Counted from the first letter of the stretch, positions 42,953 through 52,909 are shown. The stretch: DNA of 64,000 nucleotides from Sphingobium sp. MI1205 (GCF_001563285.1 NZ_CP005188.1:439501-503500), one strand, 5' to 3'. Notes: generated by a model not told the origin, from the letters alone. Translations and numbers: made by a program.

Positions 42953-44622
42953 GCCCGAGAATGACGAAGCTGCAGCAGCGGCTGGCCGACGTTGGCGCTG
43001 CGGCGTTCCGCGACATGCCGGAGCCCGACCTCCGAATCTTGAAAGGGCATGTGCAGTCACTTCAGGCCATGCTCAGCGGGGCAGGCGCGGGTGCGGGCGC
43101 TTCGAACGACCGGATCCAGACGGAGATACTGAGGTTTCGCGAGACCGGCAGGCTCCATGATGTTCGGTCGGCACGCTTGGTGAGCTGGGGAACGCGCCTC
43201 AGGTCTGTAGGCCAGCCAGCGCTAATAGAGGACGGTGAACGGTTCGATCCGCTGCTGAGTGAGATTGATGCCTTCCGATCGATGCCCCGGCCATACAGGC
43301 GGTGCTGGCGGGGCCTGCTCGATGGCTACGTGAACTACGATCCCCGAAATGCTCGTGGTGCCGGTGATCGGAACTGGCGGGTCCTGCGGGAATATCTGAA
43401 CGACAATCTTCCACAGCTCGAACGCTCCGGGCAGGCACCGGACTGGCTCGCCGCGATCGACGACCATGCTAACCTGCTGACTGAGGATCCATGCACGCGC
43501 TACGGGGCCGAGCTTCTCACCGGGGAGGGGAATCCCCTCGAGGTTCTTCGTCACGATCTCTCCGCGGGTGACACTTCGTGGATCGGCCAGCGCATATTCG
43601 AGGCGCAGATCGAGGCAGCGGTAAGGTTCGATGACCGGAAGTTCCGTGATGTTCTCCCGCGCGTCATCGGTTTGATCCTGGAGCATGATGTGCTCGCGGA
43701 TCACGGCCTGTCCCGTGTTCTAGATCGCTACTCCGAATGTTCCTCGATCGAGGTCGATCCGGCGCTGTGTGAGACCTCCGTCGGTCGATGGGGCAATCCG
43801 TGGCTCGAGCGCAACGACACACTTTGGACACTGGTCCGTCCGGACACGCGACGGATGGTTTCCTCGTGGCACAAACTCCGGCTGATCGAGGACTTCTTCA
43901 ACCTCCTCTCGGCCGATGGCATCAACGACCAGCGTCGCATCAACTTCTGGAAACGCCACGTTGATCAGATCAGCGACATGCATTTCGCGCTTGGCGACGC
44001 CGCCTATCGCGATCCGCGTCCGAGCTTCAAGACCCTGCGGCAGATGATGAAGGGCCGCATGCTCAACCTTACAAACGGAGGCGTTTCCAGCAACAATGCC
44101 TTCATCATGCGCATCGCCGGCCACGTCTACGTGGAGTTCGGAGAGGAGGGCAACGCTATGTTCGCCTTCGATGCTGCCAAGCTGCCGTTCGATCTCTCGA
44201 AGTTGCAGGTGGCGGGAAACAAGACCGCGCTCAAGCACCCGAGCAACGTCGCGCGTATCATCCACAAGGACGGCGTGGGTGAACGGTGGGAGCGTAAGGC
44301 CGATCGGCTCATCGCCTCCCTGTCAGCCGCACGAAGTGGCTCCCAGGTTAGTCATACGACGCCGTCCTACGGCGCGCGCCCATCAGCGCCGCCGCCCCCT
44401 ATCACCATATCCTCCAACCCCTCACCAGCCCCGCGACCCGCGAGCGCCGACTCCGAACTGTTCGCGTTCTTCGCCAAGCATGGGATCAAGACAGCGGATT
44501 CGCGAGATAAGGGAGGTTCGCTATGGGCCTACGCGCCGCGCTTCGGTCCTGCGACGAACGAACTCACCCGTAGGAACTTCGCTTGGGCGGAGCGTCGCGG
44601 GGCTTGGTATCTGCGCTCATGA
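42940..44622 (+). CDS. zorC: Zorya ZorC, EH_signature protein
   Basis: This 560-residue protein sits between zorB and zorD. The central part has the EH_signature-type block: FWKRHVDQISDMHFALGD followed by FIMRIAGHVYVEFGEEGNAMFAFD. EH-signature proteins define the type I Zorya effector ZorC, believed to bind DNA. The C-terminal stretch is Pro/Ser rich (about residues 465-505), then a small domain ending WYLRS. A shorter start at 42961 is possible. The stop overlaps the zorD ATG (ATGA). Confidence 0.87.
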   Translation: MRPLSPRMTKLQQRLADVGAAAFRDMPEPDLRILKGHVQSLQAMLSGAGAGAGASNDRIQTEILRFRETGRLHDVRSARLVSWGTRLRSVGQPALIEDGERFDPLLSEIDAFRSMPRPYRRCWRGLLDGYVNYDPRNARGAGDRNWRVLREYLNDNLPQLERSGQAPDWLAAIDDHANLLTEDPCTRYGAELLTGEGNPLEVLRHDLSAGDTSWIGQRIFEAQIEAAVRFDDRKFRDVLPRVIGLILEHDVLADHGLSRVLDRYSECSSIEVDPALCETSVGRWGNPWLERNDTLWTLVRPDTRRMVSSWHKLRLIEDFFNLLSADGINDQRRINFWKRHVDQISDMHFALGDAAYRDPRPSFKTLRQMMKGRMLNLTNGGVSSNNAFIMRIAGHVYVEFGEEGNAMFAFDAAKLPFDLSKLQVAGNKTALKHPSNVARIIHKDGVGERWERKADRLIASLSAARSGSQVSHTTPSYGARPSAPPPPITISSNPSPAPRPASADSELFAFFAKHGIKTADSRDKGGSLWAYAPRFGPATNELTRRNFAWAERRGAWYLRS

Positions 44623-47600
44623 TCTGGGGTAGGAAGGCGGCCAAGACGGAAGTGCGCCAGGTGGCCCCGCGATCGCCCGTCGTTGAGGATGGTGGCATTC
44701 TCCTGCCGAGCGGTGGCGAGCCGACCCCCAAATCGAAGGCAGCGACGGCGCTTCTCGACCAATTGGCGGATGAGGGGCTGGCCGAGCGGGTGGAGGATGG
44801 TCACCGCTTGAATTGGTCCCAGCTCTTCGTGCTGTTGGAGGACGCGGAGGCTGCGGAAGAGCTGGCGATACTCGATCTTCCATCATCCACTGCTGCGGTC
44901 CCGAAGATTGTCAGCCGGAAGTCTCTGACCGATAGAGACTTCTCGGTCGCAATAGACGGATGGTTCGATACCGACCGTCGACCAATGTCCGGCGTCAGGC
45001 TCAAGGGCGGTGCCCTCGAAGCCGACGGTGGCGTTCAGCTCGTCGCTCCAGGCGTCTGGAACCTTATCGAGCGAATCCGGCGGTTTGCGCGCCGTCCGGA
45101 AGGGGAACGGAACGAAGCTGACCAGCGCCGGGCGTGGGGAGAGATTCGTCAGTTGGCAGTAGCCGCTGGCGCCTCGCTCGACGACTTCCTCTATCGAACC
45201 GTGGTTCTCACTCCGGACCGACTGCAGATGGCGCTCCGTCGATCGGATGGACTTGGCCTCGTGGAGATCGAACCGTGGTTCGAGGGGGCACCCGCCGACT
45301 GGCTCGAGGCGTTTGATAAGTCGGGTCAGGTGCGTGACAGATACGACCTACCAACGCCGCACGGGATCATCCAGGTCATGATCTCGCCGGAGGTCGGCAC
45401 CGTGCTGCGGGAGGTCAAACGCATGCCCGGTCGGCGCGTGGCTGGCGAGCGGGCGCAGGCGTTCCTCCTCAATCCCATTGCGGCGCTCGGACCGGACGCG
45501 GCAGCTGTCGTCGACGAGGACCAGTTCGAGGAGGCAAAGCAGCAGGCGGGCATCGTGTTCGAACGGTTCGCCGCGGTGACACCTGAAACCAATGGAGAAG
45601 GTGCTTTGGGGCTGCTCATCACGAGCGGGTCAGGCGACGCTATTGAGACGCGCGAGATCATGCTCGAGGAAGCCGACGTACTCGAGTTCATCGAGGGCGT
45701 AGAGCGGAACCTTGATCGTGGCCTCCAGCTGTTTGCTTGGGACGAATACGAGTTCGAGCTTGACGGCGATAGCAGGCTACACTGCGAAGCGCTTCGCCGG
45801 GCGCTCGGCCATCGCGAGGATGGGGTCATCACGCACGGCCAGATTTACGACCTCTCCGGCTATTCGGAGCGCGTCGAGGGAATCGGCCAAGAAAAGTCCT
45901 TCTACTCACCGCACATTGCCAAGCGCGACGATGGTGAGGGCTGGTTCCCCGAGAATCTAGTTCCGATGATCGGATGGACTGATCCGAACACCGAACAGCC
46001 GTGCGTTCTGCCGCTGACCGACAAGCTATCGGCCGAACTCCGCAAGGGGTTGGAGATGGCCAAGGCGAAAGGAGCCACTTCCGTATCCTTGACCGGGTGC
46101 CCCACTCCCATACCCGTCCGCGAGGCGGAGGCGATAGTTTCTACGTTCGGACAGGTGCAGGATCAGGCGGCAAAGGGCACCTTCAAGCCAGAGTCTCCTG
46201 TCCGTCGCGGCAAAAAGCCTACGTTGATCCTCAAGAGCAATATCGGACAGGTCGACTACCAGGAGGAGCGGCTCGCGGCGCTAGCCGAAAAGCCGGCTCC
46301 CGCCCGCCTTCCTTCCAGTCTTCGTCCCGGCGTCGCGCTGAAGCACCACCAGCTTGAAGGTCTTGCATGGATGCAACACCTTCTCGCACTGGCCCCGGAT
46401 AAGTGCCGGGGCGCACTGCTGGCGGACGACATGGGACTTGGGAAGACGCTTCAGATCCTGAGCCTCGTCGCGAGGGCAAGGGAAGAGGATCCCGGTACGC
46501 CGCCAGCGCTGGTGGTTGCGCCGCTTTCTCTCTTGGAGAACTGGAAGGAGGAGGCAGAGAAGTTCCTCGAGTCTGGAACGCTGAAGATCCTCATGGCTTA
46601 CGGCGAGGGCCTCGCTGGTCTCCGCGTCGATCGGTCCTCGGTCGACGAGCAGCTTCGCCGGGAGGGTCTGGTGCGCTTCCTCCGGCCGGACTGGCGGGGT
46701 GATGCCGACCTCGTCCTTACGACCTATGAGACGCTGCGCGACCTGGAGTTCTCGTTCGCGCGCGAGAAGTGGTCGGTCATGGTCTGCGACGAGGCGCAGA
46801 AGATCAAGAACCCCAACGCGGCGATGACCCGGGCTGCCAAGAAGCAGCAGGCGAAGTTCCGTATCGCCTGCACCGGGACGCCCGTCGAAAACAGCCTAGT
46901 CGATCTGTGGTGCCTGTTCGACTTCGTGCAGCCCGGTTTGCTCGGCGCGCTCAACGAGTTCGGGTCGACCTACCGCCGACCGATCGAGGCGAAGAGCGAC
47001 GATGATCGGGTGAAGGTGGAGCAGCTTCGGGGTATCATCACGCCTCAGTTGCTCCGCCGGATGAAAGCAGATGTCGCGACCGACCTGAAGGCGAAGGTCG
47101 TGGACGAGGAAAGCCGCAGTTTGGATATGAGCCCTTTCCAACGCGGCCTCTACGTCGGAGCCATCGACACCTTCCGGCGATCGGGGGCGGCACCGGGGAG
47201 CCACCTTGCACTTCTCCACAAGCTCAGGCTCCTTTGTTCCGATCCGGATGAAAACGCGGGTAGCGCATATGATCCGGTTGAGAGCTACCGAGCACGGTCA
47301 CCGAAGCTGGATTGGCTAATAGAAGTGCTTGAGGTAATCCGCGATCGCGGAGAGAAGGCCATCGTCTTCTGCGAGTTCAAGGCGATCCAGCGCTTGATTC
47401 GACACTATGTGCGCGAGGCCTTTGATGTTCCCGTCGACATCATCAACGGCGATACGACCGCCGTGGCGAGCAGCATCGATAGCCGGCAGAAGAGGATTAG
47501 GGCCTTCCAGGAACAGCCTGGCTTCGGCGTGATCGTCCTATCGCCCGTGGCCGTCGGGTTCGGGGTGAACATGCAGGCGGCTAACCACGTGATTCATTTC

Positions 47601-47843
47601 ACCCGGACCTGGAATCCCGCGAAGGAAGATCAGGCAACCGACCGGGCCTATCGCATCGGACAGACGAAGGACGTGTTCGTCTACTATCCGACCGTGTCTG
47701 CTGGCGACTTCAAGACGTTTGATGTTAAGCTGGACGAGCTTCTTGAGCGGAAGCGCTCCTTGGCGAGCGACATGCTGAACGGCAGCGGCGAGATCGGTCT
47801 ACGCGATTTCGACGTAGACGAGCTAAGGCCGGTCGATCCCTGA
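44619..47843 (+). CDS. zorD: Zorya ZorD, SNF2-family helicase effector
   Basis: This protein of about 1074 residues starts at the ATG overlapping the zorC stop. The first ~550 residues form a family-specific regulatory region. The SNF2 motor follows: DDMGLGKT (Walker A at 606-610), the DEAQK box (724-727), GTPVENS, and motif VI ATDRAYRIGQ near 1005. In type I Zorya ZorD is a DNA translocase/nuclease that attacks invading DNA with ZorC. The gene is intact and completes the four-gene type I set. Confidence 0.9.
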   Translation: MIWGRKAAKTEVRQVAPRSPVVEDGGILLPSGGEPTPKSKAATALLDQLADEGLAERVEDGHRLNWSQLFVLLEDAEAAEELAILDLPSSTAAVPKIVSRKSLTDRDFSVAIDGWFDTDRRPMSGVRLKGGALEADGGVQLVAPGVWNLIERIRRFARRPEGERNEADQRRAWGEIRQLAVAAGASLDDFLYRTVVLTPDRLQMALRRSDGLGLVEIEPWFEGAPADWLEAFDKSGQVRDRYDLPTPHGIIQVMISPEVGTVLREVKRMPGRRVAGERAQAFLLNPIAALGPDAAAVVDEDQFEEAKQQAGIVFERFAAVTPETNGEGALGLLITSGSGDAIETREIMLEEADVLEFIEGVERNLDRGLQLFAWDEYEFELDGDSRLHCEALRRALGHREDGVITHGQIYDLSGYSERVEGIGQEKSFYSPHIAKRDDGEGWFPENLVPMIGWTDPNTEQPCVLPLTDKLSAELRKGLEMAKAKGATSVSLTGCPTPIPVREAEAIVSTFGQVQDQAAKGTFKPESPVRRGKKPTLILKSNIGQVDYQEERLAALAEKPAPARLPSSLRPGVALKHHQLEGLAWMQHLLALAPDKCRGALLADDMGLGKTLQILSLVARAREEDPGTPPALVVAPLSLLENWKEEAEKFLESGTLKILMAYGEGLAGLRVDRSSVDEQLRREGLVRFLRPDWRGDADLVLTTYETLRDLEFSFAREKWSVMVCDEAQKIKNPNAAMTRAAKKQQAKFRIACTGTPVENSLVDLWCLFDFVQPGLLGALNEFGSTYRRPIEAKSDDDRVKVEQLRGIITPQLLRRMKADVATDLKAKVVDEESRSLDMSPFQRGLYVGAIDTFRRSGAAPGSHLALLHKLRLLCSDPDENAGSAYDPVESYRARSPKLDWLIEVLEVIRDRGEKAIVFCEFKAIQRLIRHYVREAFDVPVDIINGDTTAVASSIDSRQKRIRAFQEQPGFGVIVLSPVAVGFGVNMQAANHVIHFTRTWNPAKEDQATDRAYRIGQTKDVFVYYPTVSAGDFKTFDVKLDELLERKRSLASDMLNGSGEIGLRDFDVDELRPVDP

Positions 47844-48218
47844 TCGCATTGGGTCCGCACATTGTCGGACGGCGAACAGCTGGAGGACCGTGTTACGCAG
47901 TAAGGTGGCGGATGTGAGGAGTATAGGAGGCTTGCCACCGAGGCGCTTCACGAATTCCCGCTGTGCGATATGAAAGTGGGGGCATTCACGGGGGCATGCA
48001 CTATAAAGATGAATAAAATAACTTAATGAAATGAGTGTCTTGAAAAGAATGTTTGGTTCCCTCCCTCTCCGCCACCTAGCTTTCCTTTCACATCCGTTCC
48101 GAATCACGAAATCCCAGCTTTTCTGCGGTTTTCAGCGTGATTCTTATCCGCGTTCATTCCTGCCAGTCCACCAGTGACCGATTGGAAATGTGGGAAAGAA
48201 TGTGGGAGATTTGGTGGC
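47844..48218. other. Non-coding boundary stretch after zorD
   Basis: No gene is supported here. It contains the tRNA-Ser-like sequence at 48055-48074 and the upstream DNA of a truncated integrase. The stretch 47990-48050 is AT-rich. No clear terminator was found directly behind zorD. Confidence 0.5.
48055..48074 (+). other. Probable attachment-site remnant, tRNA-Ser 3' end
   Basis: GGTTCCCTCCCTCTCCGCCA matches the 3' end of many bacterial tRNA-Ser genes (TTCGAAT-like T loop, then CCCTCTCCGCCA). The rest of the tRNA is absent. Integrases of the P4 type insert at tRNA 3' ends, and a truncated member of this class begins about 145 bases downstream, so this is a likely attL or attR core. Confidence 0.55.
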
Positions 48219-48660
48219 ATGGGAAAGCTCTCCGCCAGCGCCGTGAAGGCAGCAACTCGTCCTGGGCTGAGGATCGGAGATGGCGATGGCCTGTTCCTCG
48301 TGGTCCAGCCCGGCGGTGGGAAGAACTGGGTCTGCCGGGTGCAGAAAAATGGCAACCGGCGCGACTTTGGTCTGGGCAGCGCCTCGAAAGTTTCGCTGGC
48401 TACGGCGCGCGAGCGGGCGCGGGAAATCCGCGCCTGGGTCGAGCTTGGGTTGGATCCGATCTTCGAGCGGCGCAAGGCCCAGGGAATTCCCACCTTCCGG
48501 CAGGCTGCGGCCCGGGTGATCGCGGCTCATAGCAAGACATGGCGCAACGAGAAGCATGAGAAGCAATGGCTCCAGACGCTCGATGCCTACGTGTTCCCGT
48601 ATATTGGCCATGTCCAGGTCCACGAGATCAATGGCTGGTCGAGCAGCAACTGGCCGAGCG
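48219..48660 (+). pseudogene. N-terminal remnant of a P4-type integrase
   Basis: The frame (MGKLSASAVKAATRPGLRIGDGDGLFL...) matches the DUF4102 arm-binding and core-binding domains of P4-type tyrosine integrases. It includes GKNWVCRVQKNGNRRDFGLGS, ATARERAREIRAWVELGLDP and WLQTLDAYVFPYIGHVQVHEIN. The catalytic C-terminal half is missing. Just after HEIN the sequence becomes a relaxase C-terminus, so a deletion or recombination fused the two. Confidence 0.8.
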
Positions 48661-48949
48661 GCAGGGCAATGATGTGATCTACCGCCGCAATCTGCTGCGC
48701 ATCCTCGGGGAGTGCGAGGTGTGGGCTGTGGCGGGGCAGCTGTCGAAGGAACTGGGTCTGCCTTTTGAGACAAACCCAAGCGAGCGGGTGGAGGGGGCGC
48801 TCAGGCGCAAGGTGAACATGACCCCTGGGCGGGTCGCCCTGATCGAGCGAAGCCATGAATTTACCCTGGTGCCCTGGCGCGACGAGCTCGAGCGGCATGT
48901 GGGCAAGCAGCTTTCCGGGCTGATGCGCGAGGACCGGTCTTCGCGTTGA
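48641..48949 (+). pseudogene. C-terminal remnant of a VirD2-like relaxase (DUF3363)
   Basis: The frame reads WLVEQQLAERQGNDVIYRRNLL and later [47 protein letters not shown]. These are DUF3363 hallmarks of plasmid or ICE mobilisation relaxases. The catalytic N-terminal part is missing and the end is cut at the junction with a TonB receptor fragment. Confidence 0.7.
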
Positions 48950-48951
48950 AC

Positions 48952-49062
48952 GACATAAAGCGTATTGAGGTGCTTAAAGGGCCGCAGGGCACGCTCTATG
49001 GCCGCAACACCACGGGCGGCACCATTCGGATCATTTCCAAGGACCCAAAGCACGAGTTGCAG
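48952..49062 (+). pseudogene. Plug-domain fragment of a TonB-dependent receptor
   Basis: The residues [22 protein letters not shown] and then TIRIISKDP are the conserved end of a TonB plug domain. Everything else of the receptor is missing. The fragment is fused to the relaxase remnant upstream and a TetR scrap downstream. Confidence 0.8.
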
Positions 49063-49112
49063 GCCGCTAGGTCGATAACGGTCGGCGCCAATTATCGTTA
49101 CATTGGTTATCG

Positions 49113-49182
49113 GGAAGCTACCTTCGAGCGGGTGGCGCAGGAAGCGAATACAAGCAAAAGTGCCGTTTATCTGCGCTATTAG
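49113..49182 (+). pseudogene. Helix-turn-helix scrap of a TetR regulator
   Basis: The reading [24 protein letters not shown] is the recognition-helix segment of TetR regulators (VAxxAGxSxSAxYxxF type), about 24 residues only. It ends at a stop and has no start of its own. Confidence 0.55.
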
Positions 49183-49676
49183 GACAAGTCGGATCAGTAG
49201 CGGAACTGTCGAACCAGGCCTCGCCGCTACCGACCAGTTGGTCTGCGTGCCTCCATAAGGTCGCTTCCAGGGGGGAGCGATGTACTACAGACCTGTCCCG
49301 ATTGAATGATGGAGCCGGTCATAGGGAATCGGGTTAGGCCGGCCGCTAGGGACTGAATGCTCTTTGGATCGTCAGAACCGGTCAAACTGGCAACATAGGT
49401 CGGATACACCGTTGCCATGTCCCGTTGGCCAGACTTTCCAGATACGGCTCAAGGCACCCCTTCAGATCCGCTTGCCAGTCTTGGTCCATCACCACCCTTA
49501 TCAGAGCTGGCTACACCTGGAATCATCCAACGCCGCGGGAATCCTGAAAATCAACATCCGGCCAACGTAGTGCTGACGAACTTCGCCGCCAGAATCCTCC
49601 CGCGAATAATTATGCCGCTGGGCATCACGCGACCGCTGCTGACAGAGTGAGTACACAACAAAAGTAGGAGGGGAAC
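49183..49676. other. Long intergenic stretch, no gene seen
   Basis: No convincing coding frame, repeat or RNA was found in about 490 bases. The last 50 bases include the RBS AGGAGG (49664-49673 region) and possibly the promoter of the TonB receptor. Confidence 0.5.
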
Positions 49677-51953
49677 ATGCGTAACATTGGGTCATTCGCG
49701 CTGATGGGCGCAGGGGTCATCCTGGCGTCCCCGGCGCTGTCGCAGGTAGATAATCAGGCGCCATCTGATATCCGATCGGACACAAACGAGCAGAGCTCCG
49801 TCGGTCTCACCGACATAATCGTCACCGCGCGCCGCCGGGCGGAAAGCGCCCAGCAAACGCCTCTCGCGGTTTCTGCCGTCGATGCCCAGGCGCTTGAACG
49901 CGCCAATGTTTCCAATATCACTGATATCAAGGCACTGGCGCCCAATCTGATGATCGAGAAAAATGGCTCGAACCCCAGCGCTATCTTCGCCTATCTGCGC
50001 GGCTTTGGAACCAAAACGAGTGACCCGGCAGTCGAGCCGGCATTGTCCGTCAACATCGACGGTATCTATCTGGGCAGCAATTTTGCCGGTGTGATCAACC
50101 TGTTCGATGTAGAAGCCGTTGAGGTGATGCGAGGACCACAGGGTACATTGTTCGGCAAGAACTCCCCGGCGGGCGCTATAAACGTGCGAACTCGGCGCCC
50201 GAAAAGCACGTTGGGTGGGATGATCGAGACCAGTTACGGACGCTTTGAGGATTTTCAAGTTCGTGGCTATGTTGATTTGCCCATCATCAGTGACAAGTTG
50301 CTGGCGACCCTTTCCTATTCCCGGCACACTTCCGATGGGCATATCCGTAATGTGACGCTGGGCCGAAATGTCGCGGGCGCTCACATGCAGTCCCTACGTG
50401 GTGCTCTCCTCGCTCGGCCCTCGGAGTCGGTCGAATGGTATGTGTCGGCGCAATATGATCGCGATCGCACGGAAAGTTCGGCAAACCGGTCGGTGACGAC
50501 CAACGATCCGGAGCAACTGCGCATCCCGACTGCCATCTATAGCACGCCGGGAGGCGTTCCTCGCCTCGGAACGCTCTGCACGCGACCTGCATCTGCCGCA
50601 GCCTGCGTCAGCCCGGTCGCCGGCCCCTACACAACGCGCAGCAACCAGACGCCCGTGCGAAACCGGGGCACGACATTTGCCATCACGTCCGACCTGTCCG
50701 TGGAAGCGGAAGCGGTAAGCTTTGCCGCGTTGACAGGCTATCGAAGGAACAAGCAGTTCAATCCGCTCGATGTCGATGGCTCCGAATATACCCATACGCA
50801 CGCGCTGACCAACCAAACCGACAATCAGTTTTCGCAAGAAATCCGCATGTCGTCAAACAAGGGAGGGGGCCTCGATCTCGACGGCAAGCTGAACTGGCTG
50901 CTTGGCGCCTATTACTATCAATATGAATATGACCGGGAACAGACGTTCAACGTCGTCTCGACGCGGCAAAATGACGGCACAACCAAGAGCCTCGCCCTCT
51001 TTGCACATGCGGAATATTCGCTGACGGACAAGCTGATCGTGTCGGGCGGCGTAAGAAAAACATGGGACAAAAAGCGGCATGCCTTTGTCATCATAGGCAC
51101 CTTTCCGGGCGGTCCGTCCTATGCCGAACGTCAGTCCTGGGACAATCTGTCCTTCGATGCGACGGTCGAATATCATTTTACGCCGGATCAGATGATTTTT
51201 GCGCGATTTGCGCAGGGGTATCGCGGCGGCGGGTTCCTGGGCGATCCGACCAGCCCGCTGCGGACCAACGTGTATAATCCGGAGACCGTTAATTCCTATG
51301 AGGCGGGACTTAAGGCGGACTTCTTCGACCGTCGCGCCCGCATCAACCTGACCGGCTTCATCAGCAAATATGAGGATCTCCAGCGCCAACTCGTCGTGCC
51401 CGATCCGGCCAATCCCGCCGTCGGCTTCACGCAGCAAACGCGCAACATAGCCAGCGCGACCGTCAAGGGCGTGGAGCTGGAGGCAAAGGCAAGGCCGATC
51501 CCGGAGCTCTCGCTGCGTGCCACCGGAGGATATCTTGACGCCGGATACGATAGCTTCTTTGCGAACGTCACCGGCAACGGAGCTGACCCGGTGACAGATA
51601 ATGCGCCCCTGCGTTTCCCCTACACCTCCAAATGGACGGTTGCGGTGGGCGCATCCTACGAACATGAACTGTCTAGTGCCGGATCGCTGGAATTGAATGT
51701 CGATTATGCCTGGCGGTCGAGTTACAATCTCAGCAACCTGAACGAGCCGTTTGCGCAGCAACCGGGATACGGCCTGCTGTCTTCGAGCATAACGTGGCGC
51801 GACGCCATTGAGGGACTTTCTCTCTCCGTCTACGGGCAGAACCTTACAAACAAACGGTATCTGGCGTTTGCCGATACGTCCGGAGGCATCGGAGCGATCA
51901 TCGCCGAGGCGCCGCCGCGCACATGGGGGGTGTCCGCAGGATTCCGCTTTTGA
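49677..51953 (+). CDS. TonB-dependent outer membrane receptor
   Basis: This 758-residue receptor has a signal peptide (MRNIGSFALMGAGVILASPALSQ), a TonB-box-like VGLTDIIVTARRR, a plug domain with GFGTKTSDPAVEPALSV and VEVMRGPQGTLFGKNSPAG, and a C-terminal 22-strand barrel ending GVSAGFRF. The RBS AGGAGG is strong. It belongs to the large sphingomonad receptor group often placed beside catabolic genes for hydrophobic substrates. A divergent-strand TetR gene follows it. Confidence 0.9.
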   Translation: MRNIGSFALMGAGVILASPALSQVDNQAPSDIRSDTNEQSSVGLTDIIVTARRRAESAQQTPLAVSAVDAQALERANVSNITDIKALAPNLMIEKNGSNPSAIFAYLRGFGTKTSDPAVEPALSVNIDGIYLGSNFAGVINLFDVEAVEVMRGPQGTLFGKNSPAGAINVRTRRPKSTLGGMIETSYGRFEDFQVRGYVDLPIISDKLLATLSYSRHTSDGHIRNVTLGRNVAGAHMQSLRGALLARPSESVEWYVSAQYDRDRTESSANRSVTTNDPEQLRIPTAIYSTPGGVPRLGTLCTRPASAAACVSPVAGPYTTRSNQTPVRNRGTTFAITSDLSVEAEAVSFAALTGYRRNKQFNPLDVDGSEYTHTHALTNQTDNQFSQEIRMSSNKGGGLDLDGKLNWLLGAYYYQYEYDREQTFNVVSTRQNDGTTKSLALFAHAEYSLTDKLIVSGGVRKTWDKKRHAFVIIGTFPGGPSYAERQSWDNLSFDATVEYHFTPDQMIFARFAQGYRGGGFLGDPTSPLRTNVYNPETVNSYEAGLKADFFDRRARINLTGFISKYEDLQRQLVVPDPANPAVGFTQQTRNIASATVKGVELEAKARPIPELSLRATGGYLDAGYDSFFANVTGNGADPVTDNAPLRFPYTSKWTVAVGASYEHELSSAGSLELNVDYAWRSSYNLSNLNEPFAQQPGYGLLSSSITWRDAIEGLSLSVYGQNLTNKRYLAFADTSGGIGAIIAEAPPRTWGVSAGFRF

Positions 51954-51966
51954 AGATGGACCGTAA

Positions 51967-51985
51967 GGCGCCCCTCATGGGCGCC
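51967..51985. terminator. Bidirectional hairpin between TonB receptor and TetR genes
   Basis: A perfect 7-bp stem (GGCGCCC / GGGCGCC) with a 5-base loop lies between the convergent stops of the receptor (51953) and TetR gene (51991). It probably ends both transcripts, though no long T run is present. Confidence 0.5.
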
Positions 51986-51990
51986 CTACG

Positions 51991-52659
51991 CTACTGCTGA
52001 ATATCTGGTTTTGCGCCATAGCGCGCCAGCATCAGCCCGCTGACATGATCAATCCACGGATCGGAGGACAACTCCTTCAGACTGGTCTGGAACTCGTCCA
52101 ATATGGGGGACAGCGCGATGGGGCTGTGGATGAAGCATACGAGGGTAAAGGCCGCGTGCCAGCTGTCGGTATCGGCGCCCAATATGCCCAGTTCCCTGAA
52201 CCTGTCGAGGATGCGGACAACCTGCGCAAAGGTTTTACGGGCGTGGCCGGAGTAGCGGGATTTGATGATAGACCCGTCGTTCGCAAGCTCGGCCGACACG
52301 ACCCGATAGAGGGCGGCCGACCCGAGAAACTCCTCCATCAGCAAAGCGACGAAATTGCGCATCGAGCAACCGTCATCCTTGCCCAGCTTTCGTTCGAACT
52401 CATCGCATCTGCGGCTTTTCGCGCGCAGGGCATTTTCGACGACGGTGCTGAGAAGCCCATCCTTGCAGTCATAATAGTATCGGATCATTGCCTGGTTCGT
52501 CCCGGCGAGATCGGCGATCTCCCGCGAGGTGATCTCCGTATGTCCCTTGATCGCCAGCGCATGTTCGGCAGCAGACAATAGTCCCAGTGCCACGTCCCTG
52601 TGCTTGTCGCTTCGCGGGCGGCCACGGACCGATCCCACGCCTCTCTCGTCCTGACTCAT
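51991..52659 (-). CDS. TetR/AcrR family regulator
   Basis: This protein of about 222 residues starts at the ATG at 52659 after AGGAG. It has a TetR HTH: LSAAEHALAIKGHTEITSREIADLAGTNQAMIRYYYDCKDGLL. The C-terminal ligand-binding part is helical. It is divergent from the LuxC-like gene, so it probably represses that operon and responds to its substrate or an acyl-CoA intermediate (inference). Confidence 0.82.
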   Translation of the reverse strand: MSQDERGVGSVRGRPRSDKHRDVALGLLSAAEHALAIKGHTEITSREIADLAGTNQAMIRYYYDCKDGLLSTVVENALRAKSRRCDEFERKLGKDDGCSMRNFVALLMEEFLGSAALYRVVSAELANDGSIIKSRYSGHARKTFAQVVRILDRFRELGILGADTDSWHAAFTLVCFIHSPIALSPILDEFQTSLKELSSDPWIDHVSGLMLARYGAKPDIQQ

Positions 52660-52909
52660 CCTCTCGCTCCTGTAACCGGGCTTGTCCTTCAACCTACCAC
52701 AGGGGCACCGAAATCCAAACCGGGAGGCGTTTCGCGGAACCCCGGAAAACCGCCACATCAGGGGCACAAGACCGCTAAATCCTCCGGCGCATAATTTCCG
52801 TCCTATGCTCGAAAATGGATCGGCGTATCACTCTGGAGACCGCGATGAACATCGCATCACCCCGTCGGAAAGACCTGGGGGAACCCCAACAAGGGACGGA
52901 GAGGAAAGC

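Noticed and set aside
48055..48074. Complete tRNA-Ser gene
   Set aside because: Only the 3' end matches. No acceptor 5' strand, D arm or anticodon arm is found upstream.
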